Below are positions 37,001 to 46,970 of a stretch of 64,000 nt of DNA, one piece after another; the first letter of the stretch is position 1, and every line of letters starts with the position of its first letter. The DNA comes from Paenibacillus sp. FSL R7-0337 (GTDB lineage: Bacteria; Bacillota; Bacilli; Paenibacillales; Paenibacillaceae), in contig NZ_CP150218.1 of NCBI RefSeq assembly GCF_037969875.1, positions 2,232,001-2,296,000 on the forward strand, in the 5' to 3' direction. The position numbers and the translations under genes are program-made. Below the pieces are notes generated by a model, which saw nothing but the letters and a program-made list of their open reading frames with translations, did not search any database and was not told the origin of the DNA.

Positions 37001-37187
37001 TAATTGTATTTTGTACAGCAGAATTAGCAAATCCAAGGTTTTTTAACGGTTCTATTGTATTTTGTACAGCAGATTTGCTGCAAACCAGCCATAAACAGGT
37101 TAATTCCCATTTTCAATGGTACGAAATACAACAGAACCTTATTTTGGACCAATTTTGGCACATTCTATTGTACGTTATACAGTAGAG
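37001..37187. repeat. Four dispersed copies of a TTGTATTTTGTACAGCAGA-type repeat
   Basis: Plus-oriented copies lie at about 37001-37022, 37051-37073 and 37163-37186 (variant CTATTGTACGTTATACAGTA). One inverted copy lies at about 37116-37138 (GGTACGAAATACAACAGAA). Related sequences occur at 53832-54006. Confidence 0.65.
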
Positions 37188-37231
37188 TTCCCAACGTAAT
37201 ATGTTGCAGTCCTCAAACCAAGCTCCTGCGC

Positions 37232-37976
<745 letters not shown>

Positions 37977-38372
37977 TTATGACATAAGACCTGTGATCCA
38001 GTCCATCACGGGATGATAAAAAACATAGATTCCGGCAATCACGGCAAACACCGCCGTAAGCAGCACGGCGCCTGCGGCGGTATCTTTGGCCTTCTTGGCC
38101 AAGGGGTGAACCTCAGGCGACACCAGATCAATCGTCGCTTCAATCGCCGTGTTCAGCAGTTCGGCTGTCAGCACCAGCGTAATGGCCAGCAGCAGCAGCA
38201 TCCAGCTTGACGGAGGAAGTCTGAACACAGCGGCGGCAGCCACTACCAGAACAGCAAGGCCGCTGTGCACCTTCATGTTCAGCTCCGATTTGAAGGCCGC
38301 TGCAATGCCGTGCGCTGCAAAGCGAAAGGAATGCCAGAATTTTTTGTGGCCCACCGCCGTATTCTTGACCAT
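37977..38372 (-). CDS. dgkA: Diacylglycerol/undecaprenol kinase family protein
   Basis: 131 residues with three membrane helices and an N-terminal amphipathic stretch (KKFWHSFRFAAHGIAAAFK). The DgkA signature ELLNTAIEATIDLVSPEVHPLAK holds the catalytic Glu and metal ligands. In Gram-positive bacteria this family phosphorylates undecaprenol to recycle the wall lipid carrier. Its ATG overlaps the ybeY stop by one base (TAATG), implying coupling. Confidence 0.93.
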   Translation of the reverse strand: MVKNTAVGHKKFWHSFRFAAHGIAAAFKSELNMKVHSGLAVLVVAAAAVFRLPPSSWMLLLLAITLVLTAELLNTAIEATIDLVSPEVHPLAKKAKDTAAGAVLLTAVFAVIAGIYVFYHPVMDWITGLMS

Positions 38373-38872
38373 TAGCGTGTCAACCCGACCTGAGCCAGAG
38401 CCTTCTCCTGCTTAGACATCATTTCGGCCTCAGCCTCCGGCTCCTGATGATCATAGCCCAGCAAATGCAGGAACCCGTGCACGAACAGGAAGCCCAGCTC
38501 CCGCTCCAGGGAATGGCCGTATTCCTCAGCCTGCTCCTGCGCCCGGGTAACCGAGATGATAATATCCCCAAGCACATTCGGTACTTCTTCCAGCTCTTCG
38601 TCTTCATCTGCTAAATCATATTTAATCTCCAGCTCGTCTTCTCCGGCCTCGTTCATTGCGAAGGAGAGCACATCTGTCGGACGGTCAATACCGCGGTATT
38701 CCAGATTTAGCTCGTGAATGCGTTCGTTATTGACGAAGGTCAGATCCACTTCCCCCGTGTCAATTCCTTCAGCAATGCCTGCTGCCTGAAGAATCCGCTC
38801 CAGCAGTGCAATCAGATCGCCGTTAATTTCATGTTCATCCTGTTCATTGTTCCAAACGACGCTCAGACTCAT
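38372..38872 (-). CDS. ybeY: rRNA maturation endonuclease YbeY
   Basis: 166 residues with the zinc site HGFLHLLGYDH and the family motif YRGIDRPTDVLSFAMNE. It takes part in 16S rRNA 3' processing and ribosome quality control. The start at 38872 (AAGGGG upstream) lies inside the end of pgpH, overlapping it by 29 nt. A longer frame to 38926 is rejected for lack of a site. Confidence 0.95.
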   Translation of the reverse strand: MSLSVVWNNEQDEHEINGDLIALLERILQAAGIAEGIDTGEVDLTFVNNERIHELNLEYRGIDRPTDVLSFAMNEAGEDELEIKYDLADEDEELEEVPNVLGDIIISVTRAQEQAEEYGHSLERELGFLFVHGFLHLLGYDHQEPEAEAEMMSKQEKALAQVGLTR

Positions 38873-41123
38873 TTTTGATGGCCCCTTCCTCTTTTTTGGG
38901 CTTACGCACATCCTCGGGGTATTCAATCCGGGAATGGAAAATACCCATAACAGTCTCTTTCAGTGTCCGCGAAATAATATCCAGCTCCTTGAGCGTCAGA
39001 TCGCATTCATCGAACTGATGGTCATCCAGCCGGCTTTTGATAATTTTCTCAATCATAGTCTCCACCTGCACCACGGTTGGCTTACGGAGCGAACGGACGG
39101 CGGCCTCCACACTGTCGGCGATCCCGACGACTGCGGATTCCTTTGACTGCGCCTTCGGGCCGGGATAACGGAAATCCTCCTCCGTGAAGTCCGGCTCTAC
39201 CCCCTTATCTTCTGCAAGCTTCAATGCCTTATGATAAAAATAATGCAGGAACGTCGTGCCGTGATGCTGCTCCGCTATATCGCGGATCGGCTTCGGCAGC
39301 TTGTATTCCTTCTGCATCTCCACCCCGTCCCGGGCGTGGGCCACAATGATCGACTTGCTCAGCTTCGGCTCAATCGAGTCATGCGGATTCTCCATATTGT
39401 TCTGGTTCTCTATGAAATAGAACGGGCGCTTCGTCTTGCCGATGTCATGATAATACGAGCCTACCCGGCACAGAAGTCCGTCCGCACCAATCGCTTCGGC
39501 CGCAGCCTCGGACAGATTACCTACCATCACGCTGTGGTGATAGGTGCCCGGCGTCTCAGTAAGCAGCTTACGCAGCAGCGGATGGTTCGGGTTAGACAGT
39601 TCTACGAGCTTCAGTGCCGACAGAATGCCGAACGTTACCTCGAAGAACGGCATCAAGCCGATGACCAGCACTGCGGTAAGCAGCCCCCCGGCAAAGGAGA
39701 AGCCCAGAGCATATAACGTATTCGTCTCGTTCCATACGCCTCCGCTCAGCATCGTCAGTATGGCCACAGTCAGGCAGCCGAGCAGGGACACCATAATGCC
39801 GCCCTTCAGCAGCGTTGAACGTTGTCCGGCGCGGTGCGTCGAGAAGATGGCAACATAACTCACGATTAGGGCAAAGAAGCCGAAGGTGAAATCAAAGATA
39901 GTATTCTGCTGAACATTCAGCAGGATACTGGCCAGAATGCTGAACAGAATGGAACAGAAATAAGCTAAAGTCATGTCCAGCAGCATGGAAATCAGCATCG
40001 CGCCGAGAGCCACAGGTGCCAGATAGCCGATATATGTCCGCACATCGGTCTGCAGGAAGGCCGTAAGCTTCATCATAACAATCGTAATAATAAAGACCAG
40101 TACCAGCATAAGCAGCTGGGAGTTATTGTATTTGAAGCCTGAGGCTCCGCCATTGTAGCGGATGAAGGTCATCAGACCAAAGGACAACAGTGCAGAGAGC
40201 AGCAGCAGGCCGAGTTGCGGCCAGTAATTAATCTCTTTACTGAGCAGACCGTTCTCATCCAGCAGCTTGTACAGCTCAGGGGTAATCTCCTGATTCTTGG
40301 CGACCAGCACATCCCCCTGCTCGATGAACACATCCGGCGTATTCTGACGGGCCTGCACCTTCGCTTCCTTGGTCGCATCCTCGTCATAGAATTTGTTGGC
40401 GGTAATCACCAGCCGCACCAGCTCCTGAACCACCTCGCGGGCGGTCCGCTGCCCCAGCGAACTGACGCTGACCTGCTCGGCCACCTTGGCGCGTGCGCTC
40501 TGGGCGTCGGTAATCTGGTCATTCATCAGCTTGGTGACAATATCCCGGGCCACCGGCTTCATTTCGATGATATCCTGCTGAGTCAGGCGCGGGATCTTGA
40601 TATAGGTCTCTTCCGGAATGACGTAGGCCTGATCCTTGATAACGGACTGCATTTCATCCAGCAGATGCTCGGAGTAAGTCCCGGCCTTCTGGCTGGCCGC
40701 CACGAAATTAAGAATAAAATCATTCGCCCGCCGCGGAATCTCTTCCCGGTAAATCTCTGTCTTCTCACTCTGTGAAATCGTATCATCCTGATTCAACCCG
40801 CCGATCCGGTCCAGCAGCAGAGTTACTAGATTCTCCGCCCGGATAGGAATAATGGCATAACGGTTGGTCACATTCTCTGCAGCAGTCTCCTGGGCCTTGA
40901 GCTTGGCGTTGTTGTCCAGGATTTGCTTGGGAGCTGTAATCTCCTTGGCACTGCGGGTTCCCTCTTTGATATCATACCTTTTGGGCAGCAGATCAGAGGA
41001 CAGGCTGAGGTAGAAGACAACGGCCAATAACAGGAAAAGAGCATAGCGCGTCACCGCGCTATACTTCCATCCGCTACTGCTATATACAAATCCGCTTAAT
41101 TTCGATGGTTGCTTTGAGGCCAT
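38844..41123 (-). CDS. yqfF: 7TMR-HD c-di-AMP phosphodiesterase PgpH
   Basis: 759 residues. One N-terminal helix is followed by a large extracellular 7TMR-HDED domain (about 55-290), seven membrane helices and a cytoplasmic HD domain. The HD residues are seen in TYHHSVMVGNLSEAAAE, YYHDIGKTKRP and IVAHARDGVE. The family hydrolyses c-di-AMP to pApA. It follows phoH by 17 nt and overlaps ybeY. Confidence 0.95.
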   Translation of the reverse strand: MASKQPSKLSGFVYSSSGWKYSAVTRYALFLLLAVVFYLSLSSDLLPKRYDIKEGTRSAKEITAPKQILDNNAKLKAQETAAENVTNRYAIIPIRAENLVTLLLDRIGGLNQDDTISQSEKTEIYREEIPRRANDFILNFVAASQKAGTYSEHLLDEMQSVIKDQAYVIPEETYIKIPRLTQQDIIEMKPVARDIVTKLMNDQITDAQSARAKVAEQVSVSSLGQRTAREVVQELVRLVITANKFYDEDATKEAKVQARQNTPDVFIEQGDVLVAKNQEITPELYKLLDENGLLSKEINYWPQLGLLLLSALLSFGLMTFIRYNGGASGFKYNNSQLLMLVLVFIITIVMMKLTAFLQTDVRTYIGYLAPVALGAMLISMLLDMTLAYFCSILFSILASILLNVQQNTIFDFTFGFFALIVSYVAIFSTHRAGQRSTLLKGGIMVSLLGCLTVAILTMLSGGVWNETNTLYALGFSFAGGLLTAVLVIGLMPFFEVTFGILSALKLVELSNPNHPLLRKLLTETPGTYHHSVMVGNLSEAAAEAIGADGLLCRVGSYYHDIGKTKRPFYFIENQNNMENPHDSIEPKLSKSIIVAHARDGVEMQKEYKLPKPIRDIAEQHHGTTFLHYFYHKALKLAEDKGVEPDFTEEDFRYPGPKAQSKESAVVGIADSVEAAVRSLRKPTVVQVETMIEKIIKSRLDDHQFDECDLTLKELDIISRTLKETVMGIFHSRIEYPEDVRKPKKEEGAIKNESERRLEQ

Positions 41124-41140
41124 GAAGACAATCCCCTTTT

Positions 41141-42112
41141 TTATTGGAGGTTTTCGGCAGAGCGGTCATAGGCAACGATAATTTTCTGCACAAGGGAATG
41201 ACGGACAACGTCCTGCTCAGCGAAGTAGACAAAGCCAAGCTCCTCGATACCGGAAAGAATCGTTTTGGCTTCGATCAGCCCTGACTTCTTGCCGCGCGGC
41301 AAATCGATCTGGGTCACATCGCCCGTGATGACCATCTTGGAGCCGAAGCCCAGACGGGTGAGGAACATTTTCATTTGTTCGGGCGTGGTATTCTGCGCTT
41401 CATCAAGGATGATAAAAGCATCCTCCAGCGTACGTCCGCGCATATAGGCAAGCGGTGCAATCTCGATCAGCCCGCGCTCCAGCGCCTTTGCCACCTGATC
41501 AGGCCCCATAACGTCGTACAAGGCGTCGTAGAGCGGCCGCAGATACGGATCTACCTTCTCTTGCAAATCTCCCGGGAGGAAGCCCAGGTTCTCCCCGGCC
41601 TCTACAGCCGGACGCGTAAGCACGATCCGTTTGACCGAGCCCTCCTTCAGCGCCGTCACCGCGAGGACCACAGCCAGATATGTCTTGCCTGTGCCCGCCG
41701 GGCCGATGCCGAAGACGATATCACGCTTTTTGATGGTGCTCACATAATGCTTCTGGCCAATCGTCTTGACACGGATCGGCTTGCCGCGGAATGTGGTTGT
41801 AATCTCGCCCTTGAACAGGTCCAGCAGCTGGTCGGCACGGAAATCCTTCGCCAGCTCCACGGCATACTGCACATCGCGTTCGCTCAATATATAACCCCCG
41901 CGTACCAGTGACAGCAGCACGTTGAAGAGCTGGCCCAGCATGTCCACTTCCCGCTCCGTACCGCGAATCGTAATTTCGGCCTCGCGTGAGTTAATAACTG
42001 CCGGAATTTCTTTCTCAATGATTTTCAGGAATCCGTCCTGCGGGCCGAACAGGGATTGCGCTTCTCCCGCATTGTGCAAAGATATTTGAATGCTTGCAGT
42101 CTGTTCTGACAA
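41141..42112 (-). CDS. phoH: PhoH family ATPase (YbeZ-type)
   Basis: 323 residues. An N-terminal KH-like segment is followed by a P-loop domain with GPAGTGKTYLAVVLA (Walker A) and FIILDEAQNTTPEQM (Walker B). It is linked to ybeY as in most bacteria and presumably acts with it in RNA metabolism. Unlike the ylaK product it has no PIN domain. Confidence 0.94.
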   Translation of the reverse strand: MSEQTASIQISLHNAGEAQSLFGPQDGFLKIIEKEIPAVINSREAEITIRGTEREVDMLGQLFNVLLSLVRGGYILSERDVQYAVELAKDFRADQLLDLFKGEITTTFRGKPIRVKTIGQKHYVSTIKKRDIVFGIGPAGTGKTYLAVVLAVTALKEGSVKRIVLTRPAVEAGENLGFLPGDLQEKVDPYLRPLYDALYDVMGPDQVAKALERGLIEIAPLAYMRGRTLEDAFIILDEAQNTTPEQMKMFLTRLGFGSKMVITGDVTQIDLPRGKKSGLIEAKTILSGIEELGFVYFAEQDVVRHSLVQKIIVAYDRSAENLQ

Positions 42113-42127
42113 GTAGCCTCATTCTCC

Positions 42128-43309
42128 TCAATTGTTTACTATCGGAAGTTCTTCCGCGATTCTCTCTTCCACCTCAAACAGCACTTTCATATAAACTTTA
42201 CCATTCTCTTTCTTCTCATGCAAAATTTTTTGACTTTTAATGACGCTATCAGCGCCGTATCGCGCGAAAATATCGTTCTTCGCCCGCGTCAACCCTTCCG
42301 CTCTGGCTGCCTCTGGAGTAAGCGCTTCAGCGGTAGCTTTGATCTCCAGCTCCTTCTCAGTCATCAGGCCCACCGGCAGCTGAAACGAGCGCCACGACAG
42401 CATGTCGGGCTCTGAAAGCGTACGGGACTTAGCAAACCCGGAGTCCCCGTAGCCCCACAGCTGAATCGCCCACTTGCCGAGAACGAGATAGGTGCGGTCC
42501 TTGCGTTCTCCTGTATACGCACTACCCGTTCTTTTGAGCGGAACCTCCAGATTATATTCATGCCATACAAGGCCTTTAACCATGCCTTTGGCGACTACAA
42601 ACTCGGTATTCTCCTCGTCACCCAGCGCTCCGGAGATGAGGATGTCCCCTTTTTTGACCCGCGAATTCCGGCTGACCACCGGTCTGCCCTGCTCCGCATA
42701 GATTTCGGTCACCACCGCATCGGTCCGGCTGATGAGATGGCGCTGGCTGAGCAGCGGCTTATTCTCGGGGCGGTCGGCTTCGACGACCTGGATGGTAATG
42801 CTCGTCCCGGTCCGGTGGAACCCGGCCCATGTCAAGCCCGGAACCAGGGTGGTCAGCTCCCGGGACAGCTCGTCCGACTCCTGCATGCGCCAAATCCACT
42901 GAAATGGATAGACACCTTCCTTGCGTGCCGCTTCCAGAATATCCTCGGTAGGAATGCGGGTATTCCCTTCCACCTTGACGCTCCAGATCATGGAGGAGAG
43001 CAGCAGCAGGCCTACACCGAAGATCAGTATCCCTGCGGCAAAAAACTTCCGTCTCCACAAGCGCGCGAGGCGAAACGGAAGTCCGTGCCTGGCTGTAACA
43101 TGCATACGGCAGCCTGTCTTTTTGAGGAGCGGGCGGAGCCGGAAAAAGTCATCCAGCAGCAGATTCAAAGAAGCGCCGTCCCCGGCAGGCCTCACATCCC
43201 AGATGATGATGCCCGCTCCGGTTACAGCATTAATGAACTTCTCCACCTGCGGTCCGCTCACATGCAGTGTAACGAACCCCCGCAGTGATGCCAGAGGCGG
43301 TTCTTTCAT
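42128..43309 (-). CDS. yqfD: Sporulation protein YqfD
   Basis: 393 residues. A cytoplasmic N-terminal domain is followed by one membrane helix (about 91-111), then an extracellular region with a FtsQ/POTRA-like segment (KVEGNTRIPTEDILEAARKEG) and a beta-rich C-terminus. YqfD is a sigma-E regulon member needed for efficient sporulation. It overlaps yqfC by 4 nt (ATGA). Confidence 0.88.
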   Translation of the reverse strand: MKEPPLASLRGFVTLHVSGPQVEKFINAVTGAGIIIWDVRPAGDGASLNLLLDDFFRLRPLLKKTGCRMHVTARHGLPFRLARLWRRKFFAAGILIFGVGLLLLSSMIWSVKVEGNTRIPTEDILEAARKEGVYPFQWIWRMQESDELSRELTTLVPGLTWAGFHRTGTSITIQVVEADRPENKPLLSQRHLISRTDAVVTEIYAEQGRPVVSRNSRVKKGDILISGALGDEENTEFVVAKGMVKGLVWHEYNLEVPLKRTGSAYTGERKDRTYLVLGKWAIQLWGYGDSGFAKSRTLSEPDMLSWRSFQLPVGLMTEKELEIKATAEALTPEAARAEGLTRAKNDIFARYGADSVIKSQKILHEKKENGKVYMKVLFEVEERIAEELPIVNN

Positions 43310-43599
43310 GGATTCTCCCCACTTTCCTTATATCTGATTTCACCGATTACTCCAATGACGGCAAGCTCCTGGCCCAGAATATTGCGGATGACCAGTCCTT
43401 CGCCGGAAATCTCCAGCACTCCTTGGGTTAATGCCAGCCTGAGCTGCTCCGAAGAGAAATGCAGCACGCCGCGGTGGTTCTCAATATACAGCTCCTTATT
43501 GCCGATCAGGGTGATCCGGGGCATCTCCTGCAGCACATCCTGCGGAAGATCCAGTACCCCGTTTGTCCATCCCCGCAGCCTGCGGCCGATACGGGTCAT
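43306..43599 (-). CDS. yqfC: Sporulation protein YqfC
   Basis: 97 residues. It begins MTRIGRRLRGWTNGVLDLP, continues with PRITLIGNKELYIENHRGVL and ends in a beta-rich domain typical of the YqfC/YabP family. It is expected in the mother cell under sigma E. The ATG at 43599 follows GGGGGAG by 9 nt; a longer frame upstream crosses a terminator and is not coding. Confidence 0.9.
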   Translation of the reverse strand: MTRIGRRLRGWTNGVLDLPQDVLQEMPRITLIGNKELYIENHRGVLHFSSEQLRLALTQGVLEISGEGLVIRNILGQELAVIGVIGEIRYKESGENP

Positions 43600-43693
43600 A
43601 AGTAGACGCTCCCCCTTCCTGCCTTCTGTACACCTTATGCGGCGGGGCGGCCGTTTATGAGAAGAACTCACATGCAGTCTCCTGGTACAACAG

Positions 43694-43738
43694 CAAAAAA
43701 GCCTGAATCCTTTCCCGCTAAGGAATAGATCCAGGCTT
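43694..43738 (-). terminator. Terminator after the floA-associated gene
   Basis: On the minus strand AAGCCTGGATC-TTCC pairs with GGAAAGGATTCAGGCTT, followed by TTTTGC. It separates the rpsU/yqeY-floA side from yqfC. Confidence 0.8.
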
Positions 43739-43780
43739 ATTGCAGCATTACAGGTTTGATCAGGAGGCGAAGGCAAAGTC

Positions 43781-44377
43781 TTAGCGCCGCGTGGAATGCG
43801 GCTGGCGGGCACGGGGCGGACCCAGCACCTCCGCCCACACCAGGCCGCTGCGCAGCGTGTCAAGGTCGCCTGTGAGCGGATGGCTGGCGAATGCCGGTGA
43901 CGCTGCGCCAATGCCCTCTCCGCCTGCTTCAGAGCCCGCAGACGGGACGGCAGCCGCCATTCCGTCGAAGGCAGCCTGCAGCGCCTCCAGCTCCCGCTGC
44001 ATGCGTGCTGTGCGGGCCTCCACGCTATCCAGGTCATCGGCCTGCTCCAGAGACACCCCTTCGCCGGTCTCATCACCGGCAGCCGGCTGCTCAGCCTCAG
44101 CCCAGGCTGGCGAAGACGGGGCTTCGTGTACATCCGGCTGCGGGGCAGGCAGGTCTGTGTCTGCCCTTGTCCCGGCAGGCGCCGGGAAGCCACTGCCCTG
44201 CTGCTCCGCACGCCCGGCCTTCCGGCGGCGGGGCAGCGTATTACCGATGTCCCCTCCGCCGCCGCCAAAGGTAGGCATCCCCCCGCGCGGGGCCTGTTTG
44301 TCTTTGCCCTTCTTTTTGTTCAGATTGGTGATGATCGCTATGGCCGCAAGCACCAGGAAATAGATCACGCTGCTCAT
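43781..44377 (-). CDS. Membrane-anchored Pro/Ala/Gly-rich protein, unknown
   Basis: 198 residues. One N-terminal helix (SSVIYFLVLAAIAIITNL) is followed by a basic stretch, a glycine-rich patch and a long Ala/Glu/Pro-rich low-complexity region with a short helical segment (ARTARMQRELEALQAAFDGM). I do not recognise it. It occupies the place of yqfB in the Bacillus floA-yqfC interval and starts 16 nt after the floA stop, so co-expression with floA is likely. A role at flotillin domains would be a guess. Confidence 0.65.
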   Translation of the reverse strand: MSSVIYFLVLAAIAIITNLNKKKGKDKQAPRGGMPTFGGGGGDIGNTLPRRRKAGRAEQQGSGFPAPAGTRADTDLPAPQPDVHEAPSSPAWAEAEQPAAGDETGEGVSLEQADDLDSVEARTARMQRELEALQAAFDGMAAAVPSAGSEAGGEGIGAASPAFASHPLTGDLDTLRSGLVWAEVLGPPRARQPHSTRR

Positions 44378-44393
44378 GGGAGCTCACATCCCT

Positions 44394-45395
44394 TTATTTG
44401 TGGGGCGGACGGCTGGCGTCGTCCCCATCGTTTAGTTTGCCGAGGGAGCCGCGCATCTGCGTATCTGCCTCGATATTTTTCAGATTCATATAATCCATCA
44501 CACCAAGCTTACCGGAGCGCAGGGCTTCGGCCATCGCCAAGGGAACCTGGGATTCGGATTCAACGACCAGCGCCTTCATCTCGACCACGCGGGCTTTCAT
44601 CTCCTGCTCATGGGCAACCGCCATCGCCCGGCGTTCTTCAGCCTTCGCCTGGGCGATGCGCTTATCCGCTTCTGCCTGCTCAGTCTGCAGGTACGCACCA
44701 ATATTCTTGCCTACATCCACATCCGCAATATCAATGGACAGAATTTCAAAGGCCGTCCCTGAGTCGAGACCCTTGGATAAAACAGTGCGGGAGATAGAAT
44801 CCGGATTCTCCAGCACATCCTTATGCGAATTACTGGAGCCGACTGTGGTTACAATCCCCTCGCCGACACGGGCAATAATCGTCTCTTCGCCCGCACCGCC
44901 GACCAGCCGGTCGATATTGGCCCGCACCGTTACCCGTGCTTTGACCTTGACTTCAATTCCGTTCTTGGCCACAGCCGCAACAATCGGCGTCTCAATGACA
45001 CGCGGGTTAACGCTCATCTGAACCGCCAGCAGCACATCGCGTCCGGCCAGATCGATGGCGGCGGCACGTGTGAATTCCAGCGGAATATCCGCTCTCTGGG
45101 CGGCAATCAGCGCGTTCACTACCCGGTCCACGTTCCCTCCGGCCAGATAATGGCTCTCCAGCTGATTGATATTCAGCCCCAGCCCAGCCTTGGTCGCCTT
45201 AATCAGCGGATTGACAATCCGGCTAGGTGTTACCCGGCGCAGACGCATCGCTACCAGCGTGATAATGCTGATTTTGACCCCGGAGGCCCATGCAGATACC
45301 CAAAGCATTACCGGGAAGAAGCTGAAGAAGACGCTTAGTACAATAATCACGGCTACCGCGATCAGCAAAAAAGTAATCATAGATGCTTCTAACAT
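44394..45395 (-). CDS. floA: Flotillin-like protein FloA
   Basis: 333 residues. An N-terminal membrane hairpin (about 7-45) is followed by an SPFH domain and a C-terminal Ala/Glu-rich coiled coil ([16 protein letters not shown]). It organises functional membrane microdomains. AGGAGG lies 11 nt before the ATG. The neighbour nfeD-like gene encodes its usual partner. Confidence 0.95.
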   Translation of the reverse strand: MLEASMITFLLIAVAVIIVLSVFFSFFPVMLWVSAWASGVKISIITLVAMRLRRVTPSRIVNPLIKATKAGLGLNINQLESHYLAGGNVDRVVNALIAAQRADIPLEFTRAAAIDLAGRDVLLAVQMSVNPRVIETPIVAAVAKNGIEVKVKARVTVRANIDRLVGGAGEETIIARVGEGIVTTVGSSNSHKDVLENPDSISRTVLSKGLDSGTAFEILSIDIADVDVGKNIGAYLQTEQAEADKRIAQAKAEERRAMAVAHEQEMKARVVEMKALVVESESQVPLAMAEALRSGKLGVMDYMNLKNIEADTQMRGSLGKLNDGDDASRPPHK

Positions 45396-45431
45396 ACGCT
45401 TATCAACCTCCTATATCTTGATAGACAACAA

Positions 45432-46814
45432 TTATTTCGCAGCTTCCTTCACGACCACGCGGCCGCCCTCAACCTTCACCACGGATACGGCAGTCTGCGC
45501 CTCGATGAACCCGCCTTCTGTCACCACATCTATCCGTTCACCGTCAAAGGTGGCGGTTCCAGCCGGACGCAGCGGGGTTACGCTCATGCCGGAGGCTCCG
45601 ATCAGACGCAGCTTCTCCGGGACAGGAACAAACCCTTTGTCTCTGGTAAGGCTATCCTGAAGGATGAAACGGTTCCAGATCCCACGCTCCTTGAAGACCA
45701 CGGCTACAAACACAATGACCACAGCCGCTGCCGAAAAAGCAATGCCAAGGCTGAACAGCGCATGCGTAAAGCTGTATGCAGCCCTTACAACACCAGCCAC
45801 CAGACTGATGGACCCGAGTATCCCCAGAATACCGAAACTCGGCACAAACAGCTCCAGAATCAGCATTACCAGTCCCAGAATGAACAGCAGCAGCGTCTCC
45901 GCCCCGGCGAAGCCAGCCACATAGTTGCCGAAGAAGTAAAGGGCGAACGCCAGCGTACCGACAACTCCGGGCACCCCAAAGCCGGGCACCAGCAGCTCGA
46001 TGAACACACCGGCGATGCCCACGAAGAGCAGAATCGTCATGACCACCGGATGGGTCAGAAATTGCGACATTTTCTCCGCACCGGTATGCTCAATGCGAAA
46101 AATGTCGTCTGTCGAGTAGCCCAGCCAGGTAATCGCCTCCTGCTCCGTTCCAGCAATCCGGTCGGCGTAACCGGCCTGAAGCGCCTCGTTGCTGCTCAGA
46201 GCGATAATCTCGCCCGCCTGCTTGTTCACGCCCAGCTCCGGGCGGTTAACTACCAGATGAACATCCATCATGCCGGCAGCCACTTCAGGATCACGCCCAT
46301 TCAGCGAGGCAGCCCCGATTATTTTGGATTTCCAGTACGATACCATCTTGGCGTCTTCCACGCTCTTCCCGTTCATGTCCACCAGCGAAGCAGACCCGAT
46401 CATGCTGCCCGGCTTCATGATAATGGCATCCGCGTTCAGCGCGATATAGCTGCCTGCCGATGCGGCGTTGCCTTTGATATAGGCCACTACCGGGATCTTG
46501 CTGTCTCTGACCAGGGTGCCGATTCGTTCGGCGGAATCCACCCGTCCTCCAGGCGTATCGATCTCCAGCACAATCAGAACTGCGCCGTAATTCGCCGCTT
46601 CCTGAAAGCCCCGTTCCAGAAAGCTCTGCAGACCCCGCTCAATCTCCTGGTCTACCGGAATAATGAACACAGGTCCGCTGACTACTGTACCCGAAGCCGC
46701 TCCCGGTGCACGGACCGCTTCATTATCTGCCTGAATCGTCCCCGCCACCGGCAGGAACAGAAGGACCATCAGCGCCGCGATACAGGAGAATATGATGGTA
46801 CGTAACTTATTCAA
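45432..46814 (-). CDS. yqeZ: NfeD family membrane protease-like protein (YqeZ)
   Basis: About 460 residues. A signal sequence is followed by a ClpP-class serine protease domain (EIDTPGGRVDSAERIG; Ser and Lys in GNAASAGSYIALNAD), a block of membrane helices (about 240-380) and a C-terminal NfeD OB-fold domain. It is the partner of FloA in microdomain function. TTG at 46814 is chosen because GGGGGG lies 7 nt upstream and it gives an immediate signal peptide; the frame extends to 46856. Confidence 0.88.
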   Translation of the reverse strand: MNKLRTIIFSCIAALMVLLFLPVAGTIQADNEAVRAPGAASGTVVSGPVFIIPVDQEIERGLQSFLERGFQEAANYGAVLIVLEIDTPGGRVDSAERIGTLVRDSKIPVVAYIKGNAASAGSYIALNADAIIMKPGSMIGSASLVDMNGKSVEDAKMVSYWKSKIIGAASLNGRDPEVAAGMMDVHLVVNRPELGVNKQAGEIIALSSNEALQAGYADRIAGTEQEAITWLGYSTDDIFRIEHTGAEKMSQFLTHPVVMTILLFVGIAGVFIELLVPGFGVPGVVGTLAFALYFFGNYVAGFAGAETLLLFILGLVMLILELFVPSFGILGILGSISLVAGVVRAAYSFTHALFSLGIAFSAAAVVIVFVAVVFKERGIWNRFILQDSLTRDKGFVPVPEKLRLIGASGMSVTPLRPAGTATFDGERIDVVTEGGFIEAQTAVSVVKVEGGRVVVKEAAK

Positions 46815-46934
46815 GCCTGCGCCCCCCCTTTTGTACATGAACCATTGCATTCTCAACTTATCATTGTATGTACGCCTGCATATAATTCTTAGTATTCCAT
46901 ATACGCAGGTCTATCCAAAAAGATCCACATAATG

Positions 46935-46960
46935 AAAAACACCCCTAATGAAAGGGGTGC
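46935..46960 (-). terminator. Terminator after yqeY
   Basis: On the minus strand CACCCCT-TTCATT-AGGGGTG, followed by TTTTTC. It separates rpsU-yqeY from the yqeZ-floA operon. Confidence 0.87.
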
Positions 46961-46970
46961 TAGCGTTATA

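Larger units (their letters stand above)
36567..37231. other. Repeat-rich intergenic region between era and cdd
   Basis: No gene is supported. The 157-residue frame at 36563-37036 is only a VC-repeat translation of the microsatellite. The region holds a C-rich hairpin, two 44-nt direct repeats, 13 CACACG hexamers and four copies of an approximately 20-nt repeat. These are listed separately. Confidence 0.8.

Noticed and set aside
36563..37036. 157-residue minus-strand frame with a VCVCVC tract
   Set aside because: It is a translation of the CACACG microsatellite and flanking repeats, with no ribosome binding site or family features.
43600..44268. Upstream extension of the yqfC frame to 44268
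   Set aside because: It crosses a strong terminator at 43694-43738 and the neighbouring gene; yqfC has its own ribosome binding site at 43599.
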